DNA of 64,000 nt from Hymenobacter sp. BT188 (lineage in GTDB: Bacteria > Bacteroidota > Bacteroidia > Cytophagales > Hymenobacteraceae), in assembly GCF_014333585.1 (NCBI RefSeq), contig NZ_JACSCW010000005.1, forward strand, positions 372,001 to 436,000, written 5' to 3'. Positions 33,726 to 45,937 of this stretch are shown in pieces (within the stretch, counting starts at the first letter, position 1; every line of letters starts with the position of its first letter). A model generated the notes under the pieces. It saw only the letters and a list, made by a program, of their open reading frames with translations. It ran no database searches and was not told the DNA's origin. The position numbers and the translations under genes were made by a program.

Positions 33726-35816
33726 TTACCCCTGCGCCTGTATAGCGGTGATAATCACCGTATTCACTACGTCTTCCACGGTACAGCCTCGGCTCAAGTC
33801 GTTTACCGGCTTATTCAGCCCTTGTAATACCGGGCCGATGGCTAAGGCGCCGGTTTCGCGCTGCACGGCTTTGTATGTGTTATTGCCGGTGTTCAGATCG
33901 GGAAAAATGAGCACGCTGGCCTGGCCGGCTACCGTGGAGTCGGGGAGCTTCTGGCGGCCCACGATGGGGTCGACGGCGGCGTCGTACTGGATAGGGCCTT
34001 CCACTTGCAGGTCGGGGCGGAGCTGGTGCACGAGCTGGGTGGCGCGGCGCACTTTCTCTACTTCCGCGCCTTCGCCGGAGGTGCCCGAGGAGTAGGAGAG
34101 CATGGCCACGCGGGGCTCGATGCCGAAACGCAGGCTGCTTTCGGCCGAGGAAATAGCAATTTCGGCTAGCTGCTCGGCAGTGGGGTTGGGGTTCACGGCG
34201 CAGTCGCCGAACACGGCCACACGGTCGGGGAGGCACATAAAAAACACGGACGACACCACTGACATGCCGGGCTTGGTTTTAATAAACTGCAGGGCCGGCC
34301 GGATGGTGTGCTGGGTAGTGTGCACCGCCCCCGATACCATGCCGTCGGCGTGGCCCTGGTAAACCATCATGGTGCCGAAGTAGGAGACATCCGTCATCAT
34401 GTCGCGGGCCATGTCGAGGTTCACGTTTTTGGCTTTGCGCAGCTCGTAGAGGGTTTCGGCATACTCGGCGAAGCGGGGCGCGTGAGCCGGGTCAAGCAGC
34501 TGGATTCGGGTCAGATCGAGGCTTAAACCCAGGCGGTTGACGGCGGCCGTGATGGCCGTGGGGTCGCCGAGAATGGTCAGGTCTACCACGTCCATCTGCT
34601 GGAGGCGGGCAGCGGCGCGCAGAATCCGGTCGTCGTTGCCTTCGGGCAGCACAATGTGGCGGCGCTGGCTTTTGGCCCACTGCATGAGCTGGTACTGAAA
34701 CATGTGCGGCGTGATGCCCTCCGCCTTGAACGTGACCAGCTTTTCCTCCAGCGCGGCCACATCTACATACTGCTCGAAGGTGCTGATGGCTAGCTCAATT
34801 TTCTTCGGGTTATCGGGCGAAATGCGCGACTGGATAGCGCCTATCTGGGTGGTAGTGAGGAAGGTGCCAGTGGAGACGGACAGGATGGGTATCACGGTTT
34901 CGAGGCCTTCGAGGAGACGTACCACGTACTCGTCGGGGCCGATGTCGCCGGTGAGCACGATGCCCGCTACTTTCGGGAAGTTGGCCGAGGCATTGGCCTG
35001 CAAAGCGCCCAGAATAATGTCGGCGCGGTCGCCGGGCGTGACGATGAGCACGTTTTCCTTAATGCGCCGCAGGAAGTTAGGTACCTGCATGGCCCCGGTG
35101 ATGAAATTGTCGACCTGGTTGCTCAAAAGGTGTTCGCCGAGCAATAATTTTCCCCCCAGCTGCTCCTGAATCTCCTTCATGCTGGGGCTGCGCAGGCTTT
35201 GGTTTTCGGGAATAACAGTCAGGACGATGCCTGCCGGTAATTGCCCTCTAAGCAGCTCGCGCACGGTATCGGCTTCGCTGGGGGGCATTTTGTTAACCAT
35301 AATAGCCAACACTGGTACCTCCCGGGCTTCGAAGCTGCGCAGCATCGTGAGGGCAGCATTCACTATTTGATTAGTCGTTTTTGCCTCGCCCGAAATCATG
35401 AGAATAGCCGGTGCACCCAGATTCTTGGCAATGGAAATATTGGCGTCAAATTCAAACGCTGTTCCCGCTCCCAGAAAGTCGCTGCCCTCCACCACGATGA
35501 AGTCGTAGTGCTCCTCTAAAGCCTTGAACTTGTGTATAATAGTATCAATGATATCGCCTTGCGTGTCCGTTTCCACCAGGTGCATGGCCGCCGCGCGGGT
35601 GTAGGCGTAGGCACCATCATAGGTGATGGGCAGCCTGAAATGGCCGATTATTGTTTCGATGTGGGTGTCCCTTTTTTCGGCGGGCTCAAAGTTGATGATG
35701 GGCTTAAAGTAGCCGACTCTGGGCGTTTTGCGCAGCAGCATGTTAATTAAGCCCAACGACACGAGCGACTTGCCGCTGTACGGCTCAGCGGCGGCAATGA
35801 AAACGGTTTTGGTCAT
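33726..35816 (-). CDS. pta: phosphate acetyltransferase, long form
   Basis: A 696-residue enzyme converting acetyl-CoA and phosphate to acetyl phosphate. The N-terminal P-loop domain (AAAEPYSGKSLVSLGLIN) is followed by a DRTGG-type regulatory domain (about 220-330). The C-terminal PTA_PTB catalytic domain (about 370-690) has VLPEGNDDRILRAA, DGMVSGAVHTTQHTIRPALQ, VFGDCAVNPNPTAEQLAEIA, MLSYSSGTSGEG and FPDLNTGNNTYKAVQR. This is the long form found in Bacteroidota and enterics. In many relatives pta is directly followed by ackA; here the AT-rich block comes between. Confidence 0.96.
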   Translation of the reverse strand: MTKTVFIAAAEPYSGKSLVSLGLINMLLRKTPRVGYFKPIINFEPAEKRDTHIETIIGHFRLPITYDGAYAYTRAAAMHLVETDTQGDIIDTIIHKFKALEEHYDFIVVEGSDFLGAGTAFEFDANISIAKNLGAPAILMISGEAKTTNQIVNAALTMLRSFEAREVPVLAIMVNKMPPSEADTVRELLRGQLPAGIVLTVIPENQSLRSPSMKEIQEQLGGKLLLGEHLLSNQVDNFITGAMQVPNFLRRIKENVLIVTPGDRADIILGALQANASANFPKVAGIVLTGDIGPDEYVVRLLEGLETVIPILSVSTGTFLTTTQIGAIQSRISPDNPKKIELAISTFEQYVDVAALEEKLVTFKAEGITPHMFQYQLMQWAKSQRRHIVLPEGNDDRILRAAARLQQMDVVDLTILGDPTAITAAVNRLGLSLDLTRIQLLDPAHAPRFAEYAETLYELRKAKNVNLDMARDMMTDVSYFGTMMVYQGHADGMVSGAVHTTQHTIRPALQFIKTKPGMSVVSSVFFMCLPDRVAVFGDCAVNPNPTAEQLAEIAISSAESSLRFGIEPRVAMLSYSSGTSGEGAEVEKVRRATQLVHQLRPDLQVEGPIQYDAAVDPIVGRQKLPDSTVAGQASVLIFPDLNTGNNTYKAVQRETGALAIGPVLQGLNKPVNDLSRGCTVEDVVNTVIITAIQAQG

Positions 35817-36030
35817 GATGCGAAAACGAGGGTAGGTACTGCTGTACGGTTTGGAAGCGAGGTGAGGCGGAACAGAATTGTGGTTACGGAGCGAATGGCA
35901 TGCTTCGTTTCACAAGTAATACCTCCTAACCCAAAGCAACAGCTACTGTTGCGTTTCCAACGTATTTAACCATGTGTAACTCGTCAGCTACCGCCCTGAT
36001 GCACAAGCTTTTTACCTAAGTATTAGCCGT

Positions 36031-37044
36031 ATGTCTGCAAAAAAGCCCCCCAGCACGTATATCAATCCCATTCTCAACGAGGACTTTCCCGATCCAACCA
36101 TTATACGGGCCGCCGATGGTTATTATTACGCCTACGGCACCCAAACAAAATGGCGTAAGCAGCTCATCATCAATATCCAAGTGGCGCGATCCGCTAATCT
36201 CATTGATTGGGAACTGCTGGGTGATGCGCTGCCGCAAAAGCCCACTTGGGCCGACACGACCCAAAAGCTGTGGGCGCCCCATGTGAGCGAGCATGACGGC
36301 CTCTATTACTTGTACTTTTCGGCGTTGCCAAACGTTGCTAAAAAGGAAGATCTGTGCTTGGCTGTAGCGGTGGCTGAGGCGCCAGCTGGCCCGTTTGTGG
36401 ATATTGGTCAGCCGCTGCTTTGCGGCAAAAGCTTCATTAACATTGATCCCATGAGCTTCGACGACCTTGCTACGGGCAAGCGCTTGCTGTACTGGGGCTC
36501 GGGCTTCGGGCCGATTAAAGTGCGGGAACTAGCCCCCGACCGCGTGTCTTTTGCCCCCCAGAGTGCTAGTATTGAACTGATTCACCCAGTACCGGATAAG
36601 GCGCCGACCAACTATCAGCGCTTGGTAGAAGGTGCGTGGGTTATTCTGCGCGATGGGTGGTATTACTTGTTTTACTCCGGCAACAACTGCTGCGGCCCCG
36701 ATGCTCATTACGGCGTGCTGGTCGCCCGCTCGCGCAGTGCCACCGGCCCTTTCGAAACCTTGCCCCAGGCCACCGGCAACCCAAATAGTATGCTGCTCGA
36801 AGGCAATGAGCACTGGCACGCTCCCGGCCACAACTGCGTGGTGACCGATGCGGCCGGGCAGGATTGGCTGGCCTACCACGCCATCGACCCGCGCCAGCCT
36901 ACCTTCGACGCCGTCGACGCTGAGCAGGGCTACTCCCGCCGCATCATGCTCCTCGACCGGCTGGAATACCAGGATGGCTGGCCACGTTTGGTCAGCGGTG
37001 GCACTCCTTCGCATAAAGCTCAACCGGCTCCGATTACCGAATAA
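36031..37044 (+). CDS. glycoside hydrolase family 43 protein
   Basis: A 337-residue, five-bladed beta-propeller hydrolase. Likely catalytic residues are visible: Asp in EDFPDPTIIRAADGYYYAYG (about residue 21), the pKa-tuning Asp in FINIDPMSFDD (about 141) and the acid Glu in LVEGAWVILRDGWYYLFYSG (about 202). GH43 enzymes cleave arabinan, xylan or arabinose side chains. No signal peptide is seen, so it may act in the cytoplasm on short oligomers or the start may be mis-set. The coding start overlaps an A6-GCCCCCCAG half-motif (MSAKKPPSTY). It lies at the start of a plus-strand carbohydrate/hydrolase set. Confidence 0.88.
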   Translation: MSAKKPPSTYINPILNEDFPDPTIIRAADGYYYAYGTQTKWRKQLIINIQVARSANLIDWELLGDALPQKPTWADTTQKLWAPHVSEHDGLYYLYFSALPNVAKKEDLCLAVAVAEAPAGPFVDIGQPLLCGKSFINIDPMSFDDLATGKRLLYWGSGFGPIKVRELAPDRVSFAPQSASIELIHPVPDKAPTNYQRLVEGAWVILRDGWYYLFYSGNNCCGPDAHYGVLVARSRSATGPFETLPQATGNPNSMLLEGNEHWHAPGHNCVVTDAAGQDWLAYHAIDPRQPTFDAVDAEQGYSRRIMLLDRLEYQDGWPRLVSGGTPSHKAQPAPITE

Positions 37045-37442
37045 ATGGTCCGAAAAAAAGCCTCCCAAGCCTTTCTTCTGCGCCCCTTATTAGGTAGATG
37101 GATGACGCACAAAGCAGGTGGGGTGTGGGGCTTTTTGTCGCCTTTAATTGAGCTAAAAACCAGTGCCCTAGTGCCATGGGTGAAACATAAGGAAACACCA
37201 CTTCTTACTTGAGTTGCTAAGCATAGAATAATATAATTTTTATATGTACACAGTGGTCTTTATTTAGATATATACTATCACGTTTTCAGTCTAATAGGAT
37301 GTTTTGGCTCATGAAAAATTTATAATAATCATCAGATTATTGACCCGCTAATATTGGAATTGTGGAATAAAAATGGCGTAACAACAAGCGCTGCGCTAAA
37401 GCAGAAGCGAGCTTGTTGTTACGCCATTTTTATCTCCCATTT
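37045..37442. other. 398-base intergenic region, AT-rich in the middle
   Basis: No gene is supported. From 37180 to 37360 it is AT-rich. A small inverted repeat, AATAATC...GATTATT, lies at 37324-37341. A long terminator-like hairpin ends the region at 37431. Confidence 0.55.
37369..37431. terminator. long hairpin before the serine hydrolase gene
   Basis: AAAAATGGCGTAACAACAAGC (37369-37389) is exactly reverse-complemented at 37411-37431, followed by TATC. The loop is 21 bases. It ends only 12 bases before the likely TTG start of the next gene, so it may act as a leader structure as well as a terminator. Confidence 0.7.
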
Positions 37443-39236
37443 TTGAAGAAACTCTACACGCTCGTTTTACTGCTGCTTTCCTTACGGGCTAGTGCCCAAA
37501 CGGGAGTCTCAGTTCCAGAACTTGCCCACTTCGATACCGCCATCCAACAGTTTGTGCAGCGGTGGGACGTGCTGGGCGCGTCGGTAGCGCTTAGCCGCGG
37601 CGATAAGCTCGTGTACGCTCGTGCTTTTGGCTACGCCGATCATGCCCGCACCATTCCGTTGCAACCCCACCATCTGATGCGGGTAGCCAGCTTATCGAAG
37701 CCCATCACGGCGATGGCCATTATGAAGCTGGTGGAGGAAGGGCGCCTCGACCTCGCTCACAAAGCCTTCGGGCCGGAGGGCTATCTGTCAGCTGCTTACT
37801 ACACGGAGGTTATCGACGACCGCCGCATCTATGATATCACGGTGCAGCAATTGCTGGAACACAGCGCCGGCTGGGACCGGGAGAAAAGCTGCGACGGTTT
37901 TGCCAGCTGCGACCCCATCGATTTTCCTGAGCATGTGGCCCAGGTAATGAACGTGCCCAATCCCGTGGGCGACTCTACACTAGTGCGCTTTATGCTGAGT
38001 AAAGGTCTGCACTTCCGGCCCGGCGCTCGCTACGCCTATTCTAATATTGGCTACCTAGTGCTGGGTAAGATAATTGAGGCCGTAACCCTGCAATCGTACG
38101 AAGGCTGGGTGCGCGACCACCTGTTGCTGCCCAGCGGCGTGCGCGAAGCTCACCTCGGACGCAACTTGTTGGTAGATAAGCAGGAGCGTGAAGCCGAGTA
38201 CGACAGCCATTTCCAACAATCGTCGTGCTACGGCACCGGCGAAACGGTGCCGGCGGCCTACGGCGGCTGCAACGTAGAAGCCATGAACGCCCACGGCGGT
38301 TGGATATTCACCGCCCGCGACCTTACGCGCCTGCTCATGGCTGTGGATGGCGCTCCGGGGCAGCCAGAGTTGCTAAACGCGGCTACTATAGCTACAATGG
38401 TAGAACCCTCGGCCGTAAATGCGCGGTATGCGAAAGGGTGGCAGGTAAACAAGGGCAACCGCTGGCACAGTGGCTGCCTCGATGGCACGGCCACCTATCT
38501 GGTGCGGGCGGCAAAAGGCTATACCTGGACTATCCTGCTGAATACCCGGCGCGATGACGCTGCCTTCTGGACCGAGCTTGACCGCTTGGGCTGGACCTGC
38601 ATTCGTGGTGCTTCCAAGTGGCCTGCTCATAACCTGGTTGTGCCTGATCAAAACGCCGCCCAGCTTACGGGTACTTCCTTCACGAAAACGAGTGCTCTGC
38701 TTAAGTGGGCCAATGGTACCGGCAACCGTCGGTTGGTACTCATGAAAGCCGATAGCCCCGTTGATGACTTTCCCCTCGATGGCGCCGACTATGTGGCTAA
38801 TGCCCGCTTTGGTAAAGGACAGGCATTGTCCGGCGGTAGCTTCGTGGTAGCCAATGGCGAAGTGGATACGGTGATGGTTAAAAACCTGGACCCGAACCGG
38901 GCTTATTTCGTGCGCGTCGTGGAGTATGCCAAATCGGAGACGACCAGCCATCAGGCACTTTATGCGCTAGAGGAGAATGCCACGATGATTTTGAATGAAC
39001 ATTTAGCTGAACCTTACCTGGTGGCTGCCCATACCGAGTTGCAACTGGAGCCTAATTCAGCTTACACTGAGCTTGCGCTGCAACTAGTGCCCGCCTCTCT
39101 TGCCCCCGATGCTCAGTACCTGGCAAACGGAATTTTGTCCCCCGGCGCTGCCTCTCCTGCGCTAGAGTCACTAAGCAATCAACCGAGCCGAATCCGCGAA
39201 TCAGGACGCGCGGTGCTGCGTTTGTTTACGAAGTAG
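37443..39236 (+). CDS. exported class C beta-lactamase-like serine hydrolase
   Basis: A 597-residue exported protein. A TTG start at 37443 gives MKKLYTLVLLLLSLRASAQ, a good signal peptide; earlier in-frame starts fall in the upstream hairpin. The beta-lactamase/penicillin-binding fold covers about 25-390: SLSK (Ser nucleophile, in MRVASLSKPITAMA), YSN (in GARYAYSNIGYLVLG) and HSG (in RWHSGCLDG). A C-terminal beta-rich domain (about 410-570) resembles a fibronectin-like or adhesion module. It may hydrolyse esters, peptides or beta-lactams; the substrate is unknown. Downstream is a G6C-type terminator. Confidence 0.85.
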   Translation: MKKLYTLVLLLLSLRASAQTGVSVPELAHFDTAIQQFVQRWDVLGASVALSRGDKLVYARAFGYADHARTIPLQPHHLMRVASLSKPITAMAIMKLVEEGRLDLAHKAFGPEGYLSAAYYTEVIDDRRIYDITVQQLLEHSAGWDREKSCDGFASCDPIDFPEHVAQVMNVPNPVGDSTLVRFMLSKGLHFRPGARYAYSNIGYLVLGKIIEAVTLQSYEGWVRDHLLLPSGVREAHLGRNLLVDKQEREAEYDSHFQQSSCYGTGETVPAAYGGCNVEAMNAHGGWIFTARDLTRLLMAVDGAPGQPELLNAATIATMVEPSAVNARYAKGWQVNKGNRWHSGCLDGTATYLVRAAKGYTWTILLNTRRDDAAFWTELDRLGWTCIRGASKWPAHNLVVPDQNAAQLTGTSFTKTSALLKWANGTGNRRLVLMKADSPVDDFPLDGADYVANARFGKGQALSGGSFVVANGEVDTVMVKNLDPNRAYFVRVVEYAKSETTSHQALYALEENATMILNEHLAEPYLVAAHTELQLEPNSAYTELALQLVPASLAPDAQYLANGILSPGAASPALESLSNQPSRIRESGRAVLRLFTK

Positions 39237-39324
39237 TGCCGGCTGCGCATAGCTGACGTAGTACTGCACTCAACCGCTGACAGCGTCTCGCTAGCCTGTT
39301 GATTACGGCTATTGTAATCAATAA

Positions 39325-39362
39325 CAAAAAAGCCCCCCAGTAGACATCTAGGGGGCTTTTTT
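39325..39362. terminator. terminator with G5/G6 stem
   Basis: AAAAAAGCCCCC...AG and CTAGGGGGCTTTTTT pair around TAGACAT. It lies about 90 bases after the serine hydrolase gene and belongs to the GCCCCCC terminator family. Confidence 0.85.
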
Positions 39363-39500
39363 GTATGACTATTAGATGCAGAAAGAGTAACAGACTGCAC
39401 ATTGCTCTGCTGCCTGCCGGAGAGAATGCCTGCCTGTCCCGGCGGAAGTGGGAGAGTTTACGTACTTTTTCAGAACCTGCCCCATCCAAGCCCACTACGT

Positions 39501-41087
39501 ATGAAAAGACGGTTGCTCCTGTTTCTGCTATTTCCGCTGATTATCAGCGTCCACGCCCAACAACTCACGCCCCGACAGCTGTATCCGGGGCTGTTTGAGG
39601 AAGTGCAGTTGGGCCGCATATACCCCGACAACAAAACCTTCGTGGATGCCCTGCCCAAAGAGTCCCCGGAGGCTATCATGCAGGCGTATGCGCAGCAAAA
39701 GAATACGCCGGGCTTTCAGCTTAAGGCCTTTGTCGACGCTCACTTTTTGCCCCCCACCGCTTCTACTACGCTCTACCAAAGCAATGTAGCGGCCGGGCTG
39801 CGGGCTCATATCGATACGCTGTGGTCGGTGCTGGCGCGCCCGGCTGATGCTGGGGAGCAAATTTCGTCCTTAGTGCCCTTGCCTCACCCTTACATTGTGC
39901 CTGGGGGGCGTTTTCGGGAGGTGTATTACTGGGATTCCTACTTTACCATGCTGGGCTTGCAGGAAGATGGGCAATTCGCGCTTATACGGCAAATTCTGAA
40001 CAACTTCAGCTACCTGATTGGCAAGTATGGATTTGTGCCTAATGGCAACCGGACGTACTACCTGACCCGCTCGCAGCCGCCGTTTTTTTCGCTGATGGTG
40101 GGCCTGTTGGCGCAGAGCCAGGGCGATACGGTGCTGGTGCGCTACCAGGAACCCCTGCTGCGGGAGTACGCCTATTGGATGGCCGGCGCCGACTCGCTGG
40201 CCGTTGGGCAAGCCGACCGCACAGTGGTGAAAATGCCCTCCGGCCAAGTGCTCAACCGCTACTGGGATGCCAGCGACCAGCCCCGCGAGGAATCGTACGT
40301 GGAAGATGTGACGGCCGCCAAGCTCAGCTCCCAGCCAGCAGCCACGTTTTACCGCAATGTGCGCGCGGCGGCAGCTTCCGGCTGGGATTTCAGCACGCGC
40401 TGGTTCGATGAATCGGGGAAGCTGGCCTCTATCCAAACGACCAATCTGGTGCCCGTCGATTTAAATTGTCTGCTGTATAACCTCGAAAAGACTCTGTCGC
40501 GCACTTACGAGCTGCAAGGCAACGCGGAGCAGGCGCGTAGCTATCAGGAGAAAGCAGCCGGGCGTAAAGAAGCCATTCTGGCGTATTGCTGGGATAAGAA
40601 AACCAGCTGGTTTCAGGACTACAATTGGGTGCTGGGGCAGCGCTCGACTATCCGCACGCTGGCGGGCGTTTTTCCGCTGACTTTTGAATTAGCCACGCCC
40701 AAGCAGGCCCGGCAGGTAGCCGCCGGATTAAAGAAAGATTTTTTGAAGCAGGGGGGCTTATTAACCACCCTCAACACCAGCGGGCAGCAGTGGGACGCGC
40801 CCAACGCCTGGGCTCCCTTGCAATACATGTCCATCCGGGGGCTGGAAAACTACCGTCAAAAGGAGCTGGCCAGCACGATTGCCAGTCGTTGGGTAGCGCT
40901 TAACAGCAATGTATTTCAGCAGACGGGTAAGCTACTGGAGAAGTATAATGTAGTGAACACAACTCTGGAGGCCGGCGGTGGCGAGTACCCGTTGCAGGAT
41001 GGCTTCGGCTGGACCAATGGGGTGCTGCTCAAGGTAATGAATCAATACAAGATGACGGAAAAAGATGCAGCGCGAAAGTTTAGATAA
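39501..41087 (+). CDS. treA: periplasmic trehalase, GH37
   Basis: A 528-residue enzyme hydrolysing alpha,alpha-trehalose to two glucoses. It has a signal peptide (LLLFLLFPLIISVHAQ). GH37 signatures are PGGRFREVYYWDSYFTMLGL (about 136-155) and QWDAPNAWAPLQ (about 432-443). A GEYPLQDGFGWTNGV stretch near the C-terminus contains the catalytic Glu/Asp neighbourhood. ATG 39501 was chosen because it gives the signal peptide; a 33-codon extension lacks support. It lies at the end of the plus-strand hydrolase set. Confidence 0.94.
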   Translation: MKRRLLLFLLFPLIISVHAQQLTPRQLYPGLFEEVQLGRIYPDNKTFVDALPKESPEAIMQAYAQQKNTPGFQLKAFVDAHFLPPTASTTLYQSNVAAGLRAHIDTLWSVLARPADAGEQISSLVPLPHPYIVPGGRFREVYYWDSYFTMLGLQEDGQFALIRQILNNFSYLIGKYGFVPNGNRTYYLTRSQPPFFSLMVGLLAQSQGDTVLVRYQEPLLREYAYWMAGADSLAVGQADRTVVKMPSGQVLNRYWDASDQPREESYVEDVTAAKLSSQPAATFYRNVRAAAASGWDFSTRWFDESGKLASIQTTNLVPVDLNCLLYNLEKTLSRTYELQGNAEQARSYQEKAAGRKEAILAYCWDKKTSWFQDYNWVLGQRSTIRTLAGVFPLTFELATPKQARQVAAGLKKDFLKQGGLLTTLNTSGQQWDAPNAWAPLQYMSIRGLENYRQKELASTIASRWVALNSNVFQQTGKLLEKYNVVNTTLEAGGGEYPLQDGFGWTNGVLLKVMNQYKMTEKDAARKFR

Positions 41088-41124
41088 GAAATAATGTCAT
41101 AGATAATAGGAACGGAGGTTACGC

Positions 41125-41197
41125 TGCCAACCAACCCTTTTGGTAAGAGTGCGCACGCGGCACAGATAGTTGCCACCGAGTTAAAGCTGCCAACATC
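41125..41197 (-). pseudogene. relic of an SMP-30/gluconolactonase 3' end
   Basis: Read on the minus strand, about 73 bases align with the 3' end of the intact gene at 43881-44909. GATGTTGGCAGC matches GACGACGGCAGC, then CAACTATCTGTGCCG is identical. After that the relic codes for NYLCRVRTLTKRVGW and the intact gene for NYLCRIRTKTKGAGW. A one-base frameshift lies just before the identical block and no start or upstream part remains. It is therefore a gene fragment in the same orientation as the intact gene, on the other side of katG. Confidence 0.6.
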
Positions 41198-41296
41198 TAT
41201 TCAGTCTGTGGAAGACGTATTGCTATAAATAGCGGAAGGAGTCTGTTCAGGAATTGGTGCAAACGTTTCGGGCATCATACAGCCTATAGCCTGAAC

Positions 41297-41331
41297 AAAA
41301 AAAGGTGGCCTTTTGCAAGGCCACCTTTTTT
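41297..41331. terminator. terminator of katG
   Basis: AAAAAAAGGTGGCC is mirrored by GGCCACCTTTTTT around TTTTGCAA. It lies 45 bases beyond the katG stop on the minus strand. Confidence 0.88.
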
Positions 41332-41376
41332 CAACGCAGTGCAGTAGCTAGTGCAGCCTGTCTGGCTGCGTCATCG

Positions 41377-43692
<2,316 letters not shown>

Positions 43693-43880
43693 TTATACCA
43701 GTGGAGCTTGCTCGCAACGCACTAGTCATTTGGGATATATCTATCCGACTATCTTGTAAAAAAGTCAGTATAGGATAGATGTGAGGCCTACTAGTCGAGT
43801 AGGGCGTCCGCAGAAGCGAAGGGCTTATAAATTAGCCTCAAACCAACCTCATAACCAGCTTTACCAGTTTACTGTTTTGC

Positions 43881-44909
43881 TTACCAGCCAGCCCCTTTTG
43901 TTTTGGTGCGAATACGGCACAGATAGTTGCTGGCCGTCAGATAGAGCGTGCTGCCGTCGTCGCCCCAAGCCAGGTTGGCAACCGCTACGGGCAGGCCAAT
44001 GCGCCCCAAATGAGTGCCATCGGGGGCTAATACGTGCACGCCGCCGGGACCCGTGGTGAAGACGTTACCCTGCTGATCTACCTTAATGCCATCGGGCATA
44101 CCTTTTAATTCTTTGGTAAGTGGCGTGGCATCGAAAAAAACGCGGCCTTTTCCTAAGCTGCCATCCGCGCGCACCGGATAGGCTATCACTACCGCCCGCT
44201 TCGGGTCCGATTGGGTGACGTACAGCGTTTTTTCGTCGGGGGAGAAAGCCACACCATTGGGGCGCGTCAGATCCTGAATCACTAGCGTTACTTGCCCCGA
44301 CTTCGCTACCCGATACACCCCACTGAAATCCAGTTCGCGCCGTGGGTCTTTTTCCTGCTCGGGCAGGCCGTAGGGCGGATCGGTGAAGTAGATGTCGCCG
44401 TTCGATTTGATAACCAGATCATTGGGGCTGTTCAGGCGCTTTCCTTCGTAGCTATCGGCTAGGGTGCGCTTGCCACCATCTTTTAGCAGTACCGATATAC
44501 GCCGGTCACCGTGCTCACAGGCTACCAGCTGGCCCTGCTTATCGAAGGCAAGGCCGTTGCTGCCCGACTCCTTACTGTAGGTGCCCAAACCCGTGTAGCC
44601 GGCGGGTTTGAGATGTTCGGCCAAGGGCTCGCCTTCTTTCCAGCGGTAAATCACGTTTTGGGGCGCATGAGAAAACAGCAGCGCACCTTCCTGCTTCGAC
44701 CACACCGGACCTTCGGGCCAGGTAAAACCCGACGCCAGTACTTCGATTTTGGCATCGGGCGCGACCAACTGATCTATGGCTGGCTGGTCGCGGATAATGC
44801 TGCCTAACGTGGGGTATACGGGCGGCGTGCGTTGCGCCCGGGCGGGCGCAACGTGAGCCAGCATCAAAGACGCGACCCCTAGTAAGCAAAGCAGAAACGG
44901 CTGATCCAT
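43881..44909 (-). CDS. exported SMP-30/gluconolactonase-like protein
   Basis: A 342-residue protein with a signal peptide (FLLCLLGVASLMLAHVAPARAQ). It is a six-bladed propeller with GFTWPEGPVWSKQ (metal-ligand Glu), SNGLAFDKQGQLVACEHGDRR, LNSPNDLVIKSNGDIYFTDPPYG (Asn and Asp ligands) and LTRPNGVAFSPDEKTLYVTQSD. These fit lactonases of the SMP-30/gluconolactonase family, with a divalent metal in the centre. The substrate may be gluconolactone or another sugar lactone. It lies 248 bases upstream of katG on the same strand; a fragment of a second copy lies beyond katG. Confidence 0.93.
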   Translation of the reverse strand: MDQPFLLCLLGVASLMLAHVAPARAQRTPPVYPTLGSIIRDQPAIDQLVAPDAKIEVLASGFTWPEGPVWSKQEGALLFSHAPQNVIYRWKEGEPLAEHLKPAGYTGLGTYSKESGSNGLAFDKQGQLVACEHGDRRISVLLKDGGKRTLADSYEGKRLNSPNDLVIKSNGDIYFTDPPYGLPEQEKDPRRELDFSGVYRVAKSGQVTLVIQDLTRPNGVAFSPDEKTLYVTQSDPKRAVVIAYPVRADGSLGKGRVFFDATPLTKELKGMPDGIKVDQQGNVFTTGPGGVHVLAPDGTHLGRIGLPVAVANLAWGDDGSTLYLTASNYLCRIRTKTKGAGW

Positions 44910-45122
44910 AAGCGGAAGGAAAATGCTACCCTAGTCGTTACGGCAGCCGCGGTATCGTGTTCGGATGGAACAGCGGCAAAAAGCCCCCAGCAGCTATACT
45001 GGTCCCGCGCCTGGCTAAGAGGGGCGTTTCGCCCACAACTTCTACTGGCGGGCCGGCGTAACCAGATACGTGCTTTTAGTGCCTTAAGAAGCCTTTTCTT
45101 TCACTGATTTTCCAGTCAGCTT

Positions 45123-45809
45123 ATGTGTGGCCGCTATACATTTATCTCGCCGGCTCCCGCCATTGAGGAGCGTTTTGATGCCCAGTTTATGGAAGAAATG
45201 CCCCCCAACTATAATGCGGCGCCTTCGCAGCATCTGCCCATCATTACCAACAGCGCCCCCAGCCAGATTCAGCTGGTGCAATGGGGCTTGGTGCCGGGGT
45301 GGGTGAAGGATATTAAAACGGCGCTGAAGCCTATAAACGCCCGCGCCGAGACCCTGGCCGAGAAGCCCTCGTTTCGGCAGCTGCTCCAACGCAAGCGCTG
45401 CCTGGTGCTGGCCGACAGCTTTTACGAGTGGCAGCAAGTGGCGCCGCCAGCCGGAAGCAAGGGTAAAAAAGCCAAGGTACCCCACCGTATTCTGCTGCGC
45501 AACGAGCAGCCGTTTGCCTTTGCCGGCCTCTGGGATGAGTGGGCCGACCGCGAAACGGGCGAAGTGCTGCCTACTTTCACCATCATCACCACGGAGCCTA
45601 ACGACCTGATGGCCAGCCTGCACAACCGCATGCCCGTGATACTGCCAGACCGAAAAGCGGAGCTGGCCTGGCTCGACGACGGCGTATCGGTGGATGAGCA
45701 CCAACACTTGTTGCGCCCATATGCCACCGAGCTGATGCAGGAATATACCGTCAGCACCCTCGTCAATTCGCCGGCGCATAACTCTCCTGATGTGCTGGAG
45801 GCCGCTTAA
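45123..45809 (+). CDS. SOS response-associated peptidase, YedK/HMCES family
   Basis: A 228-residue protein that shields abasic sites in single-stranded DNA by a covalent link through Cys2. It starts MCGRYTF with Cys at position 2, as required. Other family residues are PNYNAAPSQ, NARAETL, CLVLADSFYEWQ (active-site Glu) and LHNRMPVILP (His). It is translated from an ATG directly at the family-typical start. It is transcribed alone, with a G6C terminator after it. A long reverse-strand frame covers the same sequence but is a shadow. Confidence 0.95.
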   Translation: MCGRYTFISPAPAIEERFDAQFMEEMPPNYNAAPSQHLPIITNSAPSQIQLVQWGLVPGWVKDIKTALKPINARAETLAEKPSFRQLLQRKRCLVLADSFYEWQQVAPPAGSKGKKAKVPHRILLRNEQPFAFAGLWDEWADRETGEVLPTFTIITTEPNDLMASLHNRMPVILPDRKAELAWLDDGVSVDEHQHLLRPYATELMQEYTVSTLVNSPAHNSPDVLEAA

Positions 45810-45889
45810 GTTTAGCCGGGTTTGAGCTACAATGACTGTTAAGCTGTTGCTGCTTTAGTTAGTAAGCACTGAAATTTTGAACGCAGTAT

Positions 45890-45932
45890 CAACAAAAAGC
45901 CCCCCAGACAGACTCTGGGGGGCTTTTTGTTG
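45890..45932. terminator. terminator with G6C stem
   Basis: CAACAAAAAGCCCCCCAGA and TCTGGGGGGCTTTTTGTTG pair around a short loop. It lies between the convergent YedK and small secreted-protein genes. Confidence 0.9.
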
Positions 45933-45937
45933 GCTAT

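Noticed and set aside
33661-34095. Plus-strand frame overlapping the 3' end of pta
   Set aside because: Antisense to the conserved catalytic domain of Pta; no domain of its own.
45084-45779. Minus-strand open frame of 231 codons opposite the YedK-type gene
   Set aside because: Antisense shadow of a gene with all family residues; no domain or plausible start context.
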